A stretch of DNA of 64,000 bases from Blumeriella jaapii (taxonomy: Eukaryota; Ascomycota; Leotiomycetes; Helotiales; Drepanopezizaceae). The stretch covers positions 434,001 to 498,000 of the forward strand of contig VWND01000073.1 of NCBI GenBank assembly GCA_009599575.1. The letters run 5' to 3'. Shown piece by piece: positions 36,207 through 48,000 of the stretch; the stretch's first letter is position 1, and the number at the start of each line of letters is the position of its first letter. Below the pieces are notes generated by a model, which saw only the letters and a list, made by a program, of their open reading frames with translations, was not told where the DNA came from and searched no databases. The translations under genes and the position numbers were made by a program.

Positions 36207-36322
36207 TCTCTTCTTCCTCTCTTCTTCCTCTCTTCTTCCTCTCTTCTTCCTCTCTTCTTCCTCTCTTCTTCCTCTCTTCTTCCTCTCTTCTTCCTCTCTT
36301 CTTCCTCTCTTCTTCCTCTCTC
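36207..36322. repeat. 11-bp tandem repeat (CTCTTCTTCCT)n
   Basis: About ten head-to-tail copies of an 11-bp pyrimidine unit with almost no variation, ending 55 bp before a possible ATG at 36377-36392. Because 11 is not a multiple of three, all three frames stay open as Ser/Leu/Phe-rich stretches. Confidence 0.88.
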
Positions 36323-38439
36323 CTTTGAAATCAAACAACGATCGATCCACCACAAACACCCACATCCCGACCCCTCCAAAAGAACGAATCCATGAACGAG
36401 ATGCAAAACCCCCAGCACGCTACCCAACGCAACAGGACCTCCACCGAGCTTCATCTCCCGCAGGTCCGTCCCCCATGCATCGCAAGCACACCCTCCGACC
36501 CTCAGCCCAACAACGAAAGCCTCTCCGAAGCGAAGCTGCTAGCCTCTCGGTCGATACACCATCAGACCCAGTCCACGCGATCCCAGAAAACCTCGGTGAT
36601 CCCCCCCAGCGACGAAAGGAAACACGACTTTGAGAGCGCGCCTCGGGTTCCTTCCTCTCTCGGTCCAATGTGGCCCGCGCTCTAGCCGAGATCGCGAAGT
36701 CGGTTATTTTTCGGCGGGCTGGTGAGAGAGAGCTGCCCGTGTGACAGGTGTGGAAATCCCCCTTGGCACGAGAGGGCGCAGACTCACAGCCGGTAAGGCA
36801 GATCCTTGCGTGAGCAATGCCCAGGATTGCTTACTTCGCTCGGTGGATCGAAACGTGTTCATGTACTCGGCGTGTCGGCACGCATATGTCCTTGGGTCCT
36901 CACAAAAAAAGAGAGAGAGAGAGAAAGAGAACGGAATTGTAGAAGCTTCGCTCAGTAATGATATCTGTAGAATTGGTACAGAACTTAATGCCCCAATAGC
37001 CCACGAAACGTACCTACCTATCTTGCCCAGCAAAGCATTCCGCCGCCTCTAGTCACCACACCTACGCAAGCAACCATGAACTCCAGCCAGACCCTTGCCC
37101 TGGAAATGGCGCTTGTTGATCGACGTTTGTAAGCTCTGACGCATCGCGACTTGAGACAGGGAGAGCAGAGCACAAGCCCAACACGTAGGTAGGTCGCTCG
37201 CGTTCGCGTGTACACAACTCCCAGTCTAGGACCCAGCCCTGATCGAGGATATCATTTCCCGGGCCTTGGTCTGGTGCTCGTTCTGTGAGGAGCGGTTGTA
37301 ATTTTTTTTCTTGCCTGTTCAGCTCGTGGTTGATTCGCAGACAGCGGGCGGAAAGACCTGGGAGTGTGATTATCAAGATAGCGATGGAATATGGGAAACC
37401 CGGGAACAAATGGATGCATGAAAGGCAAAGAAGAGACATCACTACATCCAAGTCAGCACCAGGCTTCGACTTGGACCTGTGGGATAGCCCTCCAACGACG
37501 GAGATAGGCATCTTGTCCTCATGAATGCGATTTGACTTCTTGTTGCTCTTGAAGCTCCGATACCTCTTGAGAACTAGCCCACGAAGTGAATTAACCGTTA
37601 CTTCATAAGATATAGACGAATTGTATAGGAACGTACCACTCTGCGGGGACAAGGATTCGGTTTGTTCAACACGGACTCAATTTGGACCTATTGCACCTGT
37701 GAAGTTGCTGAAGGAAAGTTTACAATCTCCTACCTCGGGTATTGCCTAGGTGCCTTACTGCAAGATCCAAGAGTGGTCATGGAGAAACATTTGAGGATCG
37801 AAAGCAGGCTCTTCCGTCGCCCCATAAAGGCGATTTTCCCCGCAGTCGAACACACGAAGAGAAGACTGGAGCAGAGTGACATCGGCATTTTGTTTGCTCA
37901 AGCCAGATTCGTTTCTGAGATAGAGCAGTTGTGGCTCCACCTTGTAGGCACCGCTAGATCTGCCGGACGGCTCTCAGACTACCGTACTTGACTACCTTAC
38001 TTGCGGTCAAAAGGCCATTCTCGACTTTCGTTCCAAACCCAAGTAGGGTACTGTGTTCTGATTCACGGTCAAAAGGAGTTCCATTTACATTACCATTGCT
38101 CGGTATCCAGACTTACATTCCTGGTAACAGCTCAAAAGTAACCGATGAAGCAAAGAACCCTAAAGTCACAATCAGCTTCAGCAGGTTGAGTGTCTGATCA
38201 AATCGTTGAAGCAGCCTTGCTATCAAGAATCCAGTCCGACATCAGAGGTGTACTAGTCTTTAATCGAGCTGCATCCAATAGTATTGGTAGCGCAGAACGG
38301 CACTCTGACACGATCCTCGTTGGGCGTCCAGTGCTATGAGTACCGGTATTGCGAGTAGACTCAAAGACTTAAGCGAAGTGCTGTACGTTTTCGGTCAGCT
38401 GAAGATGGTTTGGTGGGTTGGCCAGGCATGATCATTCCT

Positions 38440-39656
38440 TCATTCCTCCCAAACAGGTAGTTCTATGTCAACAACTATGGGCTTGTTGAACTTCCTTCCA
38501 CCGGGATGAGGCCAACTAGACGCCACGATGGCCGCGTTGATGATACATGTCTCTCGGCGACCCATTCTACCAGACAAAGCCTCCAGATCGCACCTTTGCG
38601 AGGGTGGCACACCTCCTTGGCCACGAGTAGCAGGTGGCAAATGGTCTGGTGTAATTGCAAGTAGACTTGAAACCACACGTGAATTTCCGATTTCTGTAGG
38701 GCGTTGTGGTGACGTTCGGAACCGCTCAAGCTTATTATCAATCGTAGCCACAGCCGGTCCAGGGAATTGAATCGCAGCGGCACCGACAGACCTGAAGCTT
38801 CCTGCCAAACCATCATTGTCGATCTGCTTTCGTCCCTTGGCTGTAAGATCCACCCTTGAGATCTTCTTGTTACCCAGGCCTGGATCTTCCCAGCGCTCAA
38901 CATGACCTTCTTTAAATGTGACGTTTGACTCCGAAAGGTCCCAACGCACACGCTCAACACCTCTGCCCTCATGAACATGCCCGCAGACAGCCATGCGTGG
39001 TCTGACCCTCCACAAGGCGTTCCGTAAGCCTTCACATCCTACCGCTCTGCGATCTCTCCTCTCGTCACAATGGTACTTCGGAGGCGTATGCGTGACAACG
39101 ATGTCCGAATCCAAGGGCATTGCTTCCCAGATCTGTGTTGCCTCCGACGTCCCATATCCGAAAGCCCACATGCCATTCGCAGGAGAGAAGGGGGAGCCGA
39201 AGATCTTGAAAGTTGTGTGAGGCCCGGCCGCGGCGCCGAGCTTGACTACCGCGGCTTCATGCTTCAGCCAGAGAATCGAAGGGGATTGGTTTAAGAGCTC
39301 CTGGCATTTCTCTGGGTCCTGTGGTTCTTGGTTGTGGAAATACAGTCCATACTGAGCGTAGAAGTCCGAGTCGAGGGTGATGTCATGGTTGCCTTGCCGA
39401 TGATTTGTTAATGCTTTGTCAATGATCATTCAAACCAAGAACAGTCACCTGCGACCACGATCTTCGCCTCGAAATCTGCTTCCTCGAGCCACTGGATCGT
39501 CTTCTTCAGCTCGGAGTAAGAGCCCTGGTTGGTCATGTCCCCCGCATGTACCAGCACGTCGCCGCGAGGTAGCTTGAACGCGGCCCCAGGGCCGGCATTA
39601 TGGGTATCCGATACACAGACAAACCGCGTCTTGCGTGTTTTCGGCGGCGCCGCCAT
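38440..39656 (-). CDS. Calcineurin-like metallophosphoesterase
   Basis: Exons 39656-39449 and 39392-38440 with a 56-bp intron, 386 aa. The metal-binding motifs come in the usual order: VCVSDTHN (Asp17, His19), LVHAGDM (Gly39-Asp40), GNHD (70-73, split by the intron), VVTHTPP and CGHVHEGRG. These bind two metals and define the metallophosphoesterase fold. The layout matches the fungal Ser/Thr phosphatase-like or MPPED1/239AB-like subgroup, whose substrates are poorly known. The last 130 residues are less conserved. The start ATG opens MAAPPKTRKTRFV; a longer frame upstream lacks support. Divergent from the TeaR-like gene about 1.0 kb away. Confidence 0.9.
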
Positions 39657-40667
39657 GGTTGGAGTGGGTGGAAGGATACCTAGGCACTGTACGTAGGTAC
39701 TGTATGACAAGGAGTTCGGGGGCGAAGGTCTCGGACATGGAAGGTGGGTAACGTAGGTACCTAGGTACCGAGCTCGTAATGAGGTACTGTAAGCTGCGCC
39801 AAACAATGCCGAAAGGCAAGCCAAGGGAGAAGAGAAAGGACAGACCCTGCTGCGCTCGAATTGCCCTCCTGGCTAGGCATGGCAACAGATTGTGTATTCT
39901 CGGTATGACCGGAGGCGAAGGGAAGATTGATGTGTGTGTCGCCGGGGAGACAGGCGGCTCCGTGTGAAAGCTTGCCAGCTATCCGTAATTCGCAATTACC
40001 ATAAAAGGTAAGACGATTTTGCTGTACTTTACCGTGATGGTAAGGTAAATACCGTGAGCGAACCTTGACGCTGCATGTCCGTCGTCTCTGATTACGGTAA
40101 ATCTGTTAATTCGAATAGCGAGCGCGCTACGACGTCCACCCCTCCCCTCGACTCCCAAGCTCCCATCTTGGAAACACCAAAACACTAAAACACCAAAACA
40201 CCAACACACCAAAACAACATCCTCCTCATCTCCTCCCGACTGCCTCTCGGTACACATCCCGATTTTCCACCAACCGCCAGCCAGCCCCCGCCGTCCCGAC
40301 TGCTGCGTCGATTTCCCTCTTTCCGGGCAGTTGCTTGTATCGAGCGCGGCTGAGGCTCTGCTTCTCGACTTCTCACATGCATACCTACAGCACATCTTCG
40401 ATCCACGCGACTGACGGAACGGCTTGCAGAAGGACCTGTGCTCTGATACTTTGAGCTGTCGGAAGGCGGATTGACAGAGCTTTCTATCAATGCTAGCTGT
40501 CTCTCGTCCGACACTCGTTTGGTAGCGGCAGCGATATCTCAACCCTGCTGGACAAAGCCACGCCGATGCGCCTTTGCAGACAACCCTCCTCTACACAACC
40601 CGCAAGACCTGAAGCAGCAAAACTCCCATCGTCGAGTTCCGCTTAGGAAGGAATTTCGGAGGGCAAG
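39657..40667. promoter_or_regulatory. Divergent region between metallophosphoesterase and TeaR-like genes
   Basis: About 1.0 kb. It contains GTAGGTAC and ACGTAGGTACC motifs near 39690-39775, several GGTAA/TTACCGT motifs near 40008-40105 and an AACACCAAAACACCA run near 40175-40210. A promoter role for both genes is inferred from position. Confidence 0.4.
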
Positions 40668-42365
40668 ATGGCTGCGGTCTCTGCGCCGCAAGCCCCTAGC
40701 TTGACACCACCCAGCAGCTCGCACGAGGGCCTAAACTCGTGGACCTTCTCTGTGCCATCACACTCAGATGTGAGTCTTAGGATGTACCTCTTGGGCTATC
40801 TCTGCTATGCGACACGTACTGATCTGCATTTTCCTCCACAGGCAAATCCACACAAGGCAGCAGACTCAAATCGACCACCCATTTCTAACATTAATGGCCA
40901 TACCCTCAGTCGCAGTCGTTCATCATCCCGTACAGACCTTTCCCAGAGACGAGGAGAAGGTTACCTGGCACCTGCGCGAATTAACGCCTTGACTCGTAAG
41001 GATAGTACGATCAGCGAAACTGGCAGTGCACCGGACAGTCTGCTCGACTTGTATGGGCCAAGCAGAAGCGGGATCAGTAGCATTGATTATGGCGACAGAA
41101 AACTGGCCAAAGAGCCGTTAGAGGATGAAGACTCAGAACACTCGCGTTGGATACATCGGGACAAACTTGCGCGTATAGAGAGTCGAGAACTACAAGCTGC
41201 TGGTTTTTTTCTTCCGAGATCTCGCCCTCCTAGCAAATCAAGCCGGCGAGACCACAGTCGAGATCAGCAGGGGAATGGTTTCAGAAGCGAACAGGCCCAA
41301 AAGCGGCAGCGCGTCGGTTCCTTTCCAACTGAAGAAGAGGCCTCGGAAAGTAAAGTTTGGGACCTGCGGACACCAGAAGAAGCTGCTGCGGATCAAGTAG
41401 ATGCTTACCAATATGTCAGCGGGGGAGTGAAGGGTGTATCTCGGATACCAATTCTAAAGACGAGTCCTCTACCTATATCTCATGAACATCTGGAGCGAGA
41501 CACTCCCATGAGGAGAACTGCAGGTGGTATCTTGGCAGCAGATGACGAGCCATTATCACACCCAAAGTCTCGCAGCCGAAGTCAAAGCATCAAGGTCCAC
41601 GAAGAAGGAGAAGAAGAAGAAGAAGCAGTGACCTCAAGCCCTGCCAAACGAGCAGTTTCCGATAACTCTCCAACCAAGAAGCACCCCGTACGGAAAGCCT
41701 CGTTACCTGCAAACCGTGGTGTCCATTCTCACAGACCCAAAACGAGGTCCGGCTCCAGCCAGCTCAATGGTGTAGCCCGACCACAAACACGATCTGGAGA
41801 CCCAGGCCCGAGCCACAGTGTTAGCAGACGCCCTGAAGGAGATCCTCCGTGGTTGGCTACCATGTTTAAGCCCGATCCTCGACTGCCACCCGACCAACAA
41901 CTTCTTCCAACAGTTGCCAAGCGCTTACAGCAGGAGCAATGGGAGAAGGAAGGGAAGTTCGGCAATACCTACGACACGGATTTCCGTCCTTTGAACGACG
42001 AATTATACATTCGGCCCCCTCAGCCAGCCGCGGAAGCTGAAAACGGGGAAGCTGAAAGCGCAGGAGTTGGGATTGCGGAAGCTGACAACGCGGACGCTGA
42101 GAAGAAGATAGAGCCAGCTCTCGACCCCAACTGGCCACTTCAAGCTCCAAAGAGCCCAGCCTTGAGCACAGGACGACCGGGCACAGCGGGAGGTGGAAGC
42201 TATTCAACCATGCCCAGGATTCACAACGGTGGTACCGGCACACCTATGGGCATAGGTCCAATCCCCAGTCCCGGACCGACTCCAAGTCCCATGCCACCAG
42301 TGAGGGTGCAAGAGCCACCTCAAGATCCAAAGAAAAGCGGCTGCGGGTGTTGCGTGGTTATGTGA
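40668..42365 (+). CDS. TeaR-like prenylated cell-polarity protein
   Basis: Exons 40668-40769 and 40842-42365 give 541 aa. The 72-bp intron (GTGAGT donor, CCACAG acceptor) is a multiple of three and has no stop, so an unspliced form would also translate. Most of the protein is Ser/Arg-rich and disordered. The conserved core near residues 395-440 reads PPWLATMFKPDPRLPPDQQLLP followed by TVAKRLQQEQWEKEGKFGN. The C-terminus CGCCVVM ends in a CaaX box (C-V-V-M), so farnesylation and plasma-membrane attachment are expected. Family knowledge: Aspergillus TeaR and fission yeast Mod5 are CaaX proteins that dock the Kelch protein TeaA/Tea1 at growing tips. The symbol is left blank because the match rests on the CaaX end and core only. 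Confidence 0.78.
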   Translation: MAAVSAPQAPSLTPPSSSHEGLNSWTFSVPSHSDVSLRMYLLGYLCYATRTDLHFPPQANPHKAADSNRPPISNINGHTLSRSRSSSRTDLSQRRGEGYLAPARINALTRKDSTISETGSAPDSLLDLYGPSRSGISSIDYGDRKLAKEPLEDEDSEHSRWIHRDKLARIESRELQAAGFFLPRSRPPSKSSRRDHSRDQQGNGFRSEQAQKRQRVGSFPTEEEASESKVWDLRTPEEAAADQVDAYQYVSGGVKGVSRIPILKTSPLPISHEHLERDTPMRRTAGGILAADDEPLSHPKSRSRSQSIKVHEEGEEEEEAVTSSPAKRAVSDNSPTKKHPVRKASLPANRGVHSHRPKTRSGSSQLNGVARPQTRSGDPGPSHSVSRRPEGDPPWLATMFKPDPRLPPDQQLLPTVAKRLQQEQWEKEGKFGNTYDTDFRPLNDELYIRPPQPAAEAENGEAESAGVGIAEADNADAEKKIEPALDPNWPLQAPKSPALSTGRPGTAGGGSYSTMPRIHNGGTGTPMGIGPIPSPGPTPSPMPPVRVQEPPQDPKKSGCGCCVVM

Positions 42366-44149
42366 TTCAACAATGCACATTTTCTCTTAGTTTTGTGCGT
42401 ACAGCAGATCCGACATTTACGATCACTTGTCATGTCATTAGCGCCTGAGCGACACTGTCTTTTGTTCTCCACACTCCCCATGTGGCCCCAGCCTTCCCTA
42501 TGCTCGATTCTGGATTCTGTGGGCTTGGCTGGGCGAGCGCGAGCACCCATTGCATACGTACATTTGTTTGCACGTCAGATACACGATACTTTTTTCCGTT
42601 CTTCTAAAGCTGTCTGCTATTACGAAGTCACGACTTTTCTTGCTGCCGATTATTTCCTTTGCTGTGTTGCAGCGTTTGGCTGCTCTCATCAATTACGCTA
42701 CCAATCTCCCAGCAGCTTTAAACACGGCCAGTTCTCCTTACTGTTGCCTGAGACTGATTACTGCCCTGCTGGAGGGAAGGGAATTCCTTCAGCGAAACAG
42801 GTGTGAGATGGTGGCTGGGCTATTGATAGCTGATTGGATGATCGATGTTTTTTGAGATACCATTTCTCGATCTTTGAGCAGAGGCGGCATCCTCTCGGAA
42901 GAGAGCCGTACGATTGTTTCTTCTTGATTTGTTGCAGAGCGATTGAGGAGCAGAGCGATCGAAGAGCAGAGCGATAACCCCATCGTTGCGTGTACACTGT
43001 ACATATTGTTTTTGTTTCTCTTTTTCATTCAGGGCTTCCCACTTTGCACGGAAGCTCGGGAGAGAGCGAGCACGCGAGCAAGAGGGGAAGTGGTACATAC
43101 GAAAAGGAAGATTTTGCGCAAGCAGTCGCATCTTGCTCCCACAAGAATGAGGATAGAATCACGTCCTTTCATCTCTTATTCTCGCTCTTGAACATATCCC
43201 ATATCCGCATTTGTTCTCTCGTCGAAGGGTACACATGCCATCTCGTCACGATACGCTCCGCTTTCCTCTCACCCTGACCCTCGAAGTCTCTAACACAAGC
43301 AGAGTTCACAACATGACGATCGTACGTACGTGTAGCATAAATCTCAACAGCCTCCGTTCCCGACTGGGTAATTCGTTCATAGATGGAATGCATGCATGCT
43401 CCTCGCCACCTCCCTCCCTAGGTACAGTACAGTCTACTTGCCTCGCCGTGCCCTCCTTTCTTCCTTCATCTACCTACCAATGAAAGCACTTACTTGGCAC
43501 AGCTAGGTACTGTACAGGTAGGATAGGTGGGAGGAGGTAAGGTAAGGTAAGCAGCCTCCTTTCCCACAAGCGAATTACGCACATCCGACTCTTATCTGTT
43601 TCCGGTATGTCTGTAGGTACGTACGGAAGGGGGTACAATCTAGGTGGAAAAGCAGGCTCCAATCGAGCTCTCGTGGCATTATCGCGTCTACCTGGTAAAT
43701 GGCTAGGTCGGCAGGTCGGTAAAATGCCAGTCAGCCAGCTACTCATTTCATGTTTGAGTTCCAACAATGCTTGCCTGCTTGCTTTTCTGCTATCCGTCAC
43801 CCTTCGCAAAACCTATCTGCCACCTACCTGTTTTAGCGCTCTTTAAACGGGGTTTAACTTACGTATATGTAAGAAAGAGAGAGGGAGTTGGACTTTTCGT
43901 GTTTTCTTTCCCTTTGTTTCGTTTCGCTTGGTTCTGCGAGAGAAGCGAGTCGCAATGTGTACGTAGTCGCTATATGCGAGGGGAAAAGGCGGCTTTGCTA
44001 TTCTGTACACGGTGTGCTTGCGTGTCGTTGCTGGCAAGGCACACGCGGCATCTCGAGTGGAAGAGGGGGACATCTACCGTGCTACCTACCTATCTGCATG
44101 TACCTACCTACTTGACGATATGACTATCTAGCTTACTCTCATCACCACT
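42366..44149. other. Intergenic, no supported gene
   Basis: 3' flank of the TeaR-like gene followed by mixed sequence with GTAC, CTAC and GGTAA microsatellite fragments. The overlapping short frames on both strands match nothing known. Confidence 0.45.
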
Positions 44150-45003
44150 GACGCCCTTCGGGGTGCGAGGTCGACGACGACCTCGCGGGCTAGACTTAAT
44201 ACCTCTACGCAGTGCTTGGTACGAACTTTCAGCTTTTTCGATCGCAATTGTTTTTTTCTCTCGCGGCAGGAAGAAGAAGAAGTGGTTGCATTCGAAATGA
44301 GTCTGGAGAGCCAAAATCGAGCAATCGATACGTGGCGACTGTGAAGAGATCCGGGCCATTGTTAAGACTACGTACATGACCACGATCCACCTGACGAGGG
44401 CATACCCACCGAGAATTCTAGAAGGATCGGATCAAAGGAAAAGGCGGGAACAAAGAATCGGTAGCTCGATAATCGAAAACCCGGTACAGCGCCCTCGAGC
44501 AAACCGCTTTCACCGATCACCACCGACTCGACAGCATGTTTGACGGAGGAAAGGGTGTCGGTGGAACATACGCAAAAGAGCTGCTAGCAGTTGTGTTTGG
44601 AAAAAGAAGTTCGAGAGACAGTTTGGCGTCGCTTTTATTCGGAGTTCTGAAAGTGCTTTTGAAGATTAGAAAAAAGCTGCGATACCGCGGGATCTGAGAT
44701 CCGGGATGTGCGTATTACAAGAGTTTTTTTACCTTACTCGTGGTTTTTACCTTTTTAACACGTATTAACTTTGCAATCTTTAGAACTACAGAGGATTGTT
44801 TCATGAACACTATGAAAAACTCTTCCGCTTGTAGGGGAAAGGCTCAAATAGCGAGCCCACTGGCCAAACATTTCTTTTATATAACGGCTTTCCCGTGGGT
44901 CTTTTGCATGTAAAAATCCCCAGCTTAGCACGTCTCCATTGCCCTACGGAAGGCTTGAGGTGGTTATGCCCCTCCTAGACGTTAGATAATATCGTTGTCA
45001 TTA
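44150..45003 (+). mobile_element. Non-LTR retroposon-like element, long copy A
   Basis: About 854 bp homologous, in opposite orientation, to 55261-56119. Shared blocks include CGGGGTGCGAGGTCGACGAC at the 5' end, GACGGAGGAAAGGGTGTCGG in the middle, TGGCCAAACATTTCTTTTAT further on and GACGTTA at the 3' end. By eye divergence is around a fifth to a quarter of sites, many of them transitions, so this copy is old. The 3' end is a decayed ATC-rich tail. Possible target duplication: TCATCACCACT at 44139-44149 versus TCGTCACCGCT at 45004-45014 (9 of 11). The frame that is open in copy B is stopped here after about 47 codons. Confidence 0.75.
44165..44186 (+). repeat. Hairpin at the retroposon 5' end (copy A)
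   Basis: Perfect inverted repeat GCGAGGTCG - ACGA - CGACCTCGC, a 9-bp stem with a 4-nt loop. The same 22 bp is intact in copy B at 56083-56104, although the surrounding sequence has diverged. Just upstream, CCC-TTCG-GGG could form a short UUCG tetraloop hairpin in RNA. Confidence 0.7.
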
Positions 45004-45014
45004 TCGTCACCGCT

Positions 45015-48000
45015 CGCTTCGCATGGGCTGCTGTTACTGTTTCGTGCTTGATTCCCATGAATGTTTACATTGCGCTCTTGCCTCTTGAGCAAGCCGGCCA
45101 GCCAGCCACTTCCACTTCCACGTTCCTGGTTAAAAGACAAGGTGAAAGCGAAGCGGAGAGAGAGAGAGCGATGGAAGCTTTGTAACTCCCGTTACGAGGC
45201 TCGCGGGGGGAGGCAAACGAGAGTTATTCTTAAGTTAATTGGTTGGTCAATTGTTTCGGCTTTCCCGTTACACAGCTAGATCGAGCTGGTTGGTATGTAC
45301 AGTACGCGTCATTCTACCTAGTTCAAAAGCGCTTCTCGCTTTGTCAACATCACCAGACCCGGTCGCTCTCTCGTTTTTTTGCTCCCAGAATACGCAGAAA
45401 AGGAAAGAGAAGGAGGAGGGAAGGGTGAAACGGAGAAATGGAAGCTGTGTGTCTGACTTCCATGCGAGGCTCAGGGGAGGAATGGGCTTGTCCGTAGGTA
45501 CGCAAGCAAGTAGGCGGCTGTTTCGATTACGGCATTGGGCTAGGACTCGAAGATCGCTCGTAACCCACAACCTACACACTGGCTAGCACACATGCGTGGC
45601 GTGCAAGCCATGCGGAGTTCTCTCCCGACGAAGCTGTCCCACGGTAGGGAGATCGTGGTGGTGCTAGTTGTGAATGAAGCTTGTTGTGATCATGATGATT
45701 AGCCGAGCGAGGCAGGTTTGGCGAGCTCCGTGTCTGCTGCAAAGTAGTGCAAGGAGCGTACTTACTTAGCTCAGCGTACATACAGGTATACCCTGGTTTA
45801 TGGCAGAAAGGAGAAGAAGCTGCGCGTGGCGGCTGTTCATGCTCGAGCGAGCGAGCTGAGCATACGGAGCAGAGTACTGTGAAACCTCGTTTCGATATCG
45901 TGTGGACAAGCTTCACGACGGGGGGATCGCTCGAAAGCGGGTTGAGTCCGGACTTGGCACACGCAAAACACACAGACTCGGCACGGAGAACTCTAGAACG
46001 GTCGGACGGTCATGCCAGACGCATCCAGGGTCCAACGGCTCGGGGGGGCACAAGGCTCAGACCCAGACCCAGACGCAGACGAAGATCAGACGAAGATCAG
46101 ATCCCAGATCAGACCCCGACCAGACTCAGATCAGCAAGACCGAGACCAGATCCTTCTCGTGGCGGGTTTACTTTGGCCTTCATTTTCTCGAGAAATGAAG
46201 CATCGACAACTCATCTCATCTCGTCTCGTCAGACCGCCATCATCCCAGCACCACCTAACCTTTCCTCGAGCCCGGATCCCGAGCCTTTCCCCTTCTTCTT
46301 CTTCTTCTCCTCTCCCCTTTTTCGTTCTTGAAACACCCAAGGGTCCTCTTAATCTTGACTTGAAGTCGAGAAAGGAAGCAAAGTCCTCATCTACAAACCC
46401 AAGCTTCGACATCCCCCCTCGAGCCGCGCGAACCCCAGCAATTAAAGGGTCCAGCCAGACCAGTCCGTGCAGGTCAGATCAGGTCTAGCCTGTCTCCGTG
46501 ACAGTTGTCTGCAATTGACGATAGCTCCAGAGCCATGGGATGCTACTGCAGAAGACTGAGCCGACGGATGGAGCCGCGCTCCTGTGTCTCCCTGGTCTCC
46601 TCCAATCGCATTCTAGGTCTGGAATTGGAAGGCAGAGAGAGCACGCTACTGGCGTTCTTCGAACATTCCTGTGCTGTGCTGTGCTCGTGTGCGCAATGAC
46701 GATGTTCGACAGACTGAGACCGGGGCCGTGAGATGCTGCTTGATGCTGGCTGGGCAGGGAGTGAGACCCAGACCACCCCGTACCCGGGACGCTGGCTCGG
46801 GGACGGGAGGGAAATGGAGAATCGAGGGGTTCTGGGCTGACCGTGGCTTGGATGGCTGGTGGCTTGGAGCAGCTCTGTAGTTGGGGTCTGGGAATTTGGA
46901 AAACGTGCTTGAGGCGTTGCTGGCGCCGATTTGATTAGTGAGGAGGGCGTGGAGCAGTCTAGACGCCGGTTTGGGAGAACGAGAAGAAGAAGAAGATCGG
47001 AGGATGTTGGTGCCCATCCCAGGCATAGGCACTTACTGTACTGTACGTGTACAGTACACTTGTGTATGTACTCGGATATCCTCTGCTCTCGAAGCTCGAC
47101 ACGGAGGTTTGCAATCAAGAGGGTTAGACCCAACATGTCAGTCAGGCTCTCCCGTCTCCGAGCTGGCGCTGCCGAGCCGCATCAGCTGATACCTAGGTAG
47201 GAGGTCCTGCACCGTACTGTATACATACATACATACCTACATACATACAGACAGACCTAAGTACAGTAGCACTCAGTAGAATAGACAGAAGAAAGGTGCA
47301 GACAGCGCACGAATAGGTTAAGTTGTATCCAACCTGACTTGCAGCGTACATATCTGTACATAGGTACATAGCACATCCGTATATCGGACAACCGCTGCCC
47401 TTCTGACGCGGGGGGGGCTGAAGAGGGAACGACGCATGCATGCTGTATGCGGTATGCTGCATGCGACGTCGACTGCGGGGGAGCCGAGGAAGAGAGAGTG
47501 TGTGTCTGTCTGTCTGCCTGCCTGAAAGCAGACGATGTGGCTGTCGGGATGTCATGCGTTACGAGGTGAAAGGTGAGGCACTGTACTGTAGGAGGGAAGA
47601 GGTCACATTTCGAGAGATGCGATGCGATGCGGAACGAATGGTGGAAAGATGAAAGGGGAAGCTCTGACGGAGGGAAGTGCTCTGTTTCTTGTTGTGTCGC
47701 TTAAGCGAAGGGGACTCGCAGCTTTCTGGCTTTACTCGCTCCGTGGATGATCATTCTTACTTTACCAGGGGCTTCGTTCTAATATTGGTTTCGAAGAAGG
47801 GATCCTTGTGAAGTATGTACTGTACATACTCTGTGAAGTATCAGCTGGCGAAGGCTTTTGTTTTCACCTTGTGAGGAGGCATTGACTAGAGGATTCTCAA
47901 AGGTATCTGCTCTGTGTGAGGGGTACACGTGGGAGTACGGAGTGGGAGAGCTGTGTAGTACAGCACAGTACTGTACTGTACTGTACTATGTAGAAGCAGA

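Larger units (their letters stand above)
29280..38439. other. Gene-poor 9.2-kb region dense in microsatellites
   Basis: I find no protein gene I can defend here. The sequence is dominated by TACAG/CTGTA pentamers, GTAT, GGAT, GGGGA, GACCCC and polypyrimidine tracts (separate entries). Many long apparent frames on both strands come from these repeats or from GC-rich overlap. The stretch 36377-36690 follows a CT-rich tract and could be the start of an unrecognised gene (an open frame with MHRKHTLRPSAQQRK). The stretch 37662-37991 holds a 109-codon frame with ordinary composition. Both are weak. Positions 37990-38430 show nothing. Confidence 0.6.

Noticed and set aside
34930..36630. Several 150-350-codon frames rich in Phe/Ser or Lys/Glu
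   Set aside because: They run through polypyrimidine, TGTA and 11-bp repeats and have no family-like segment.
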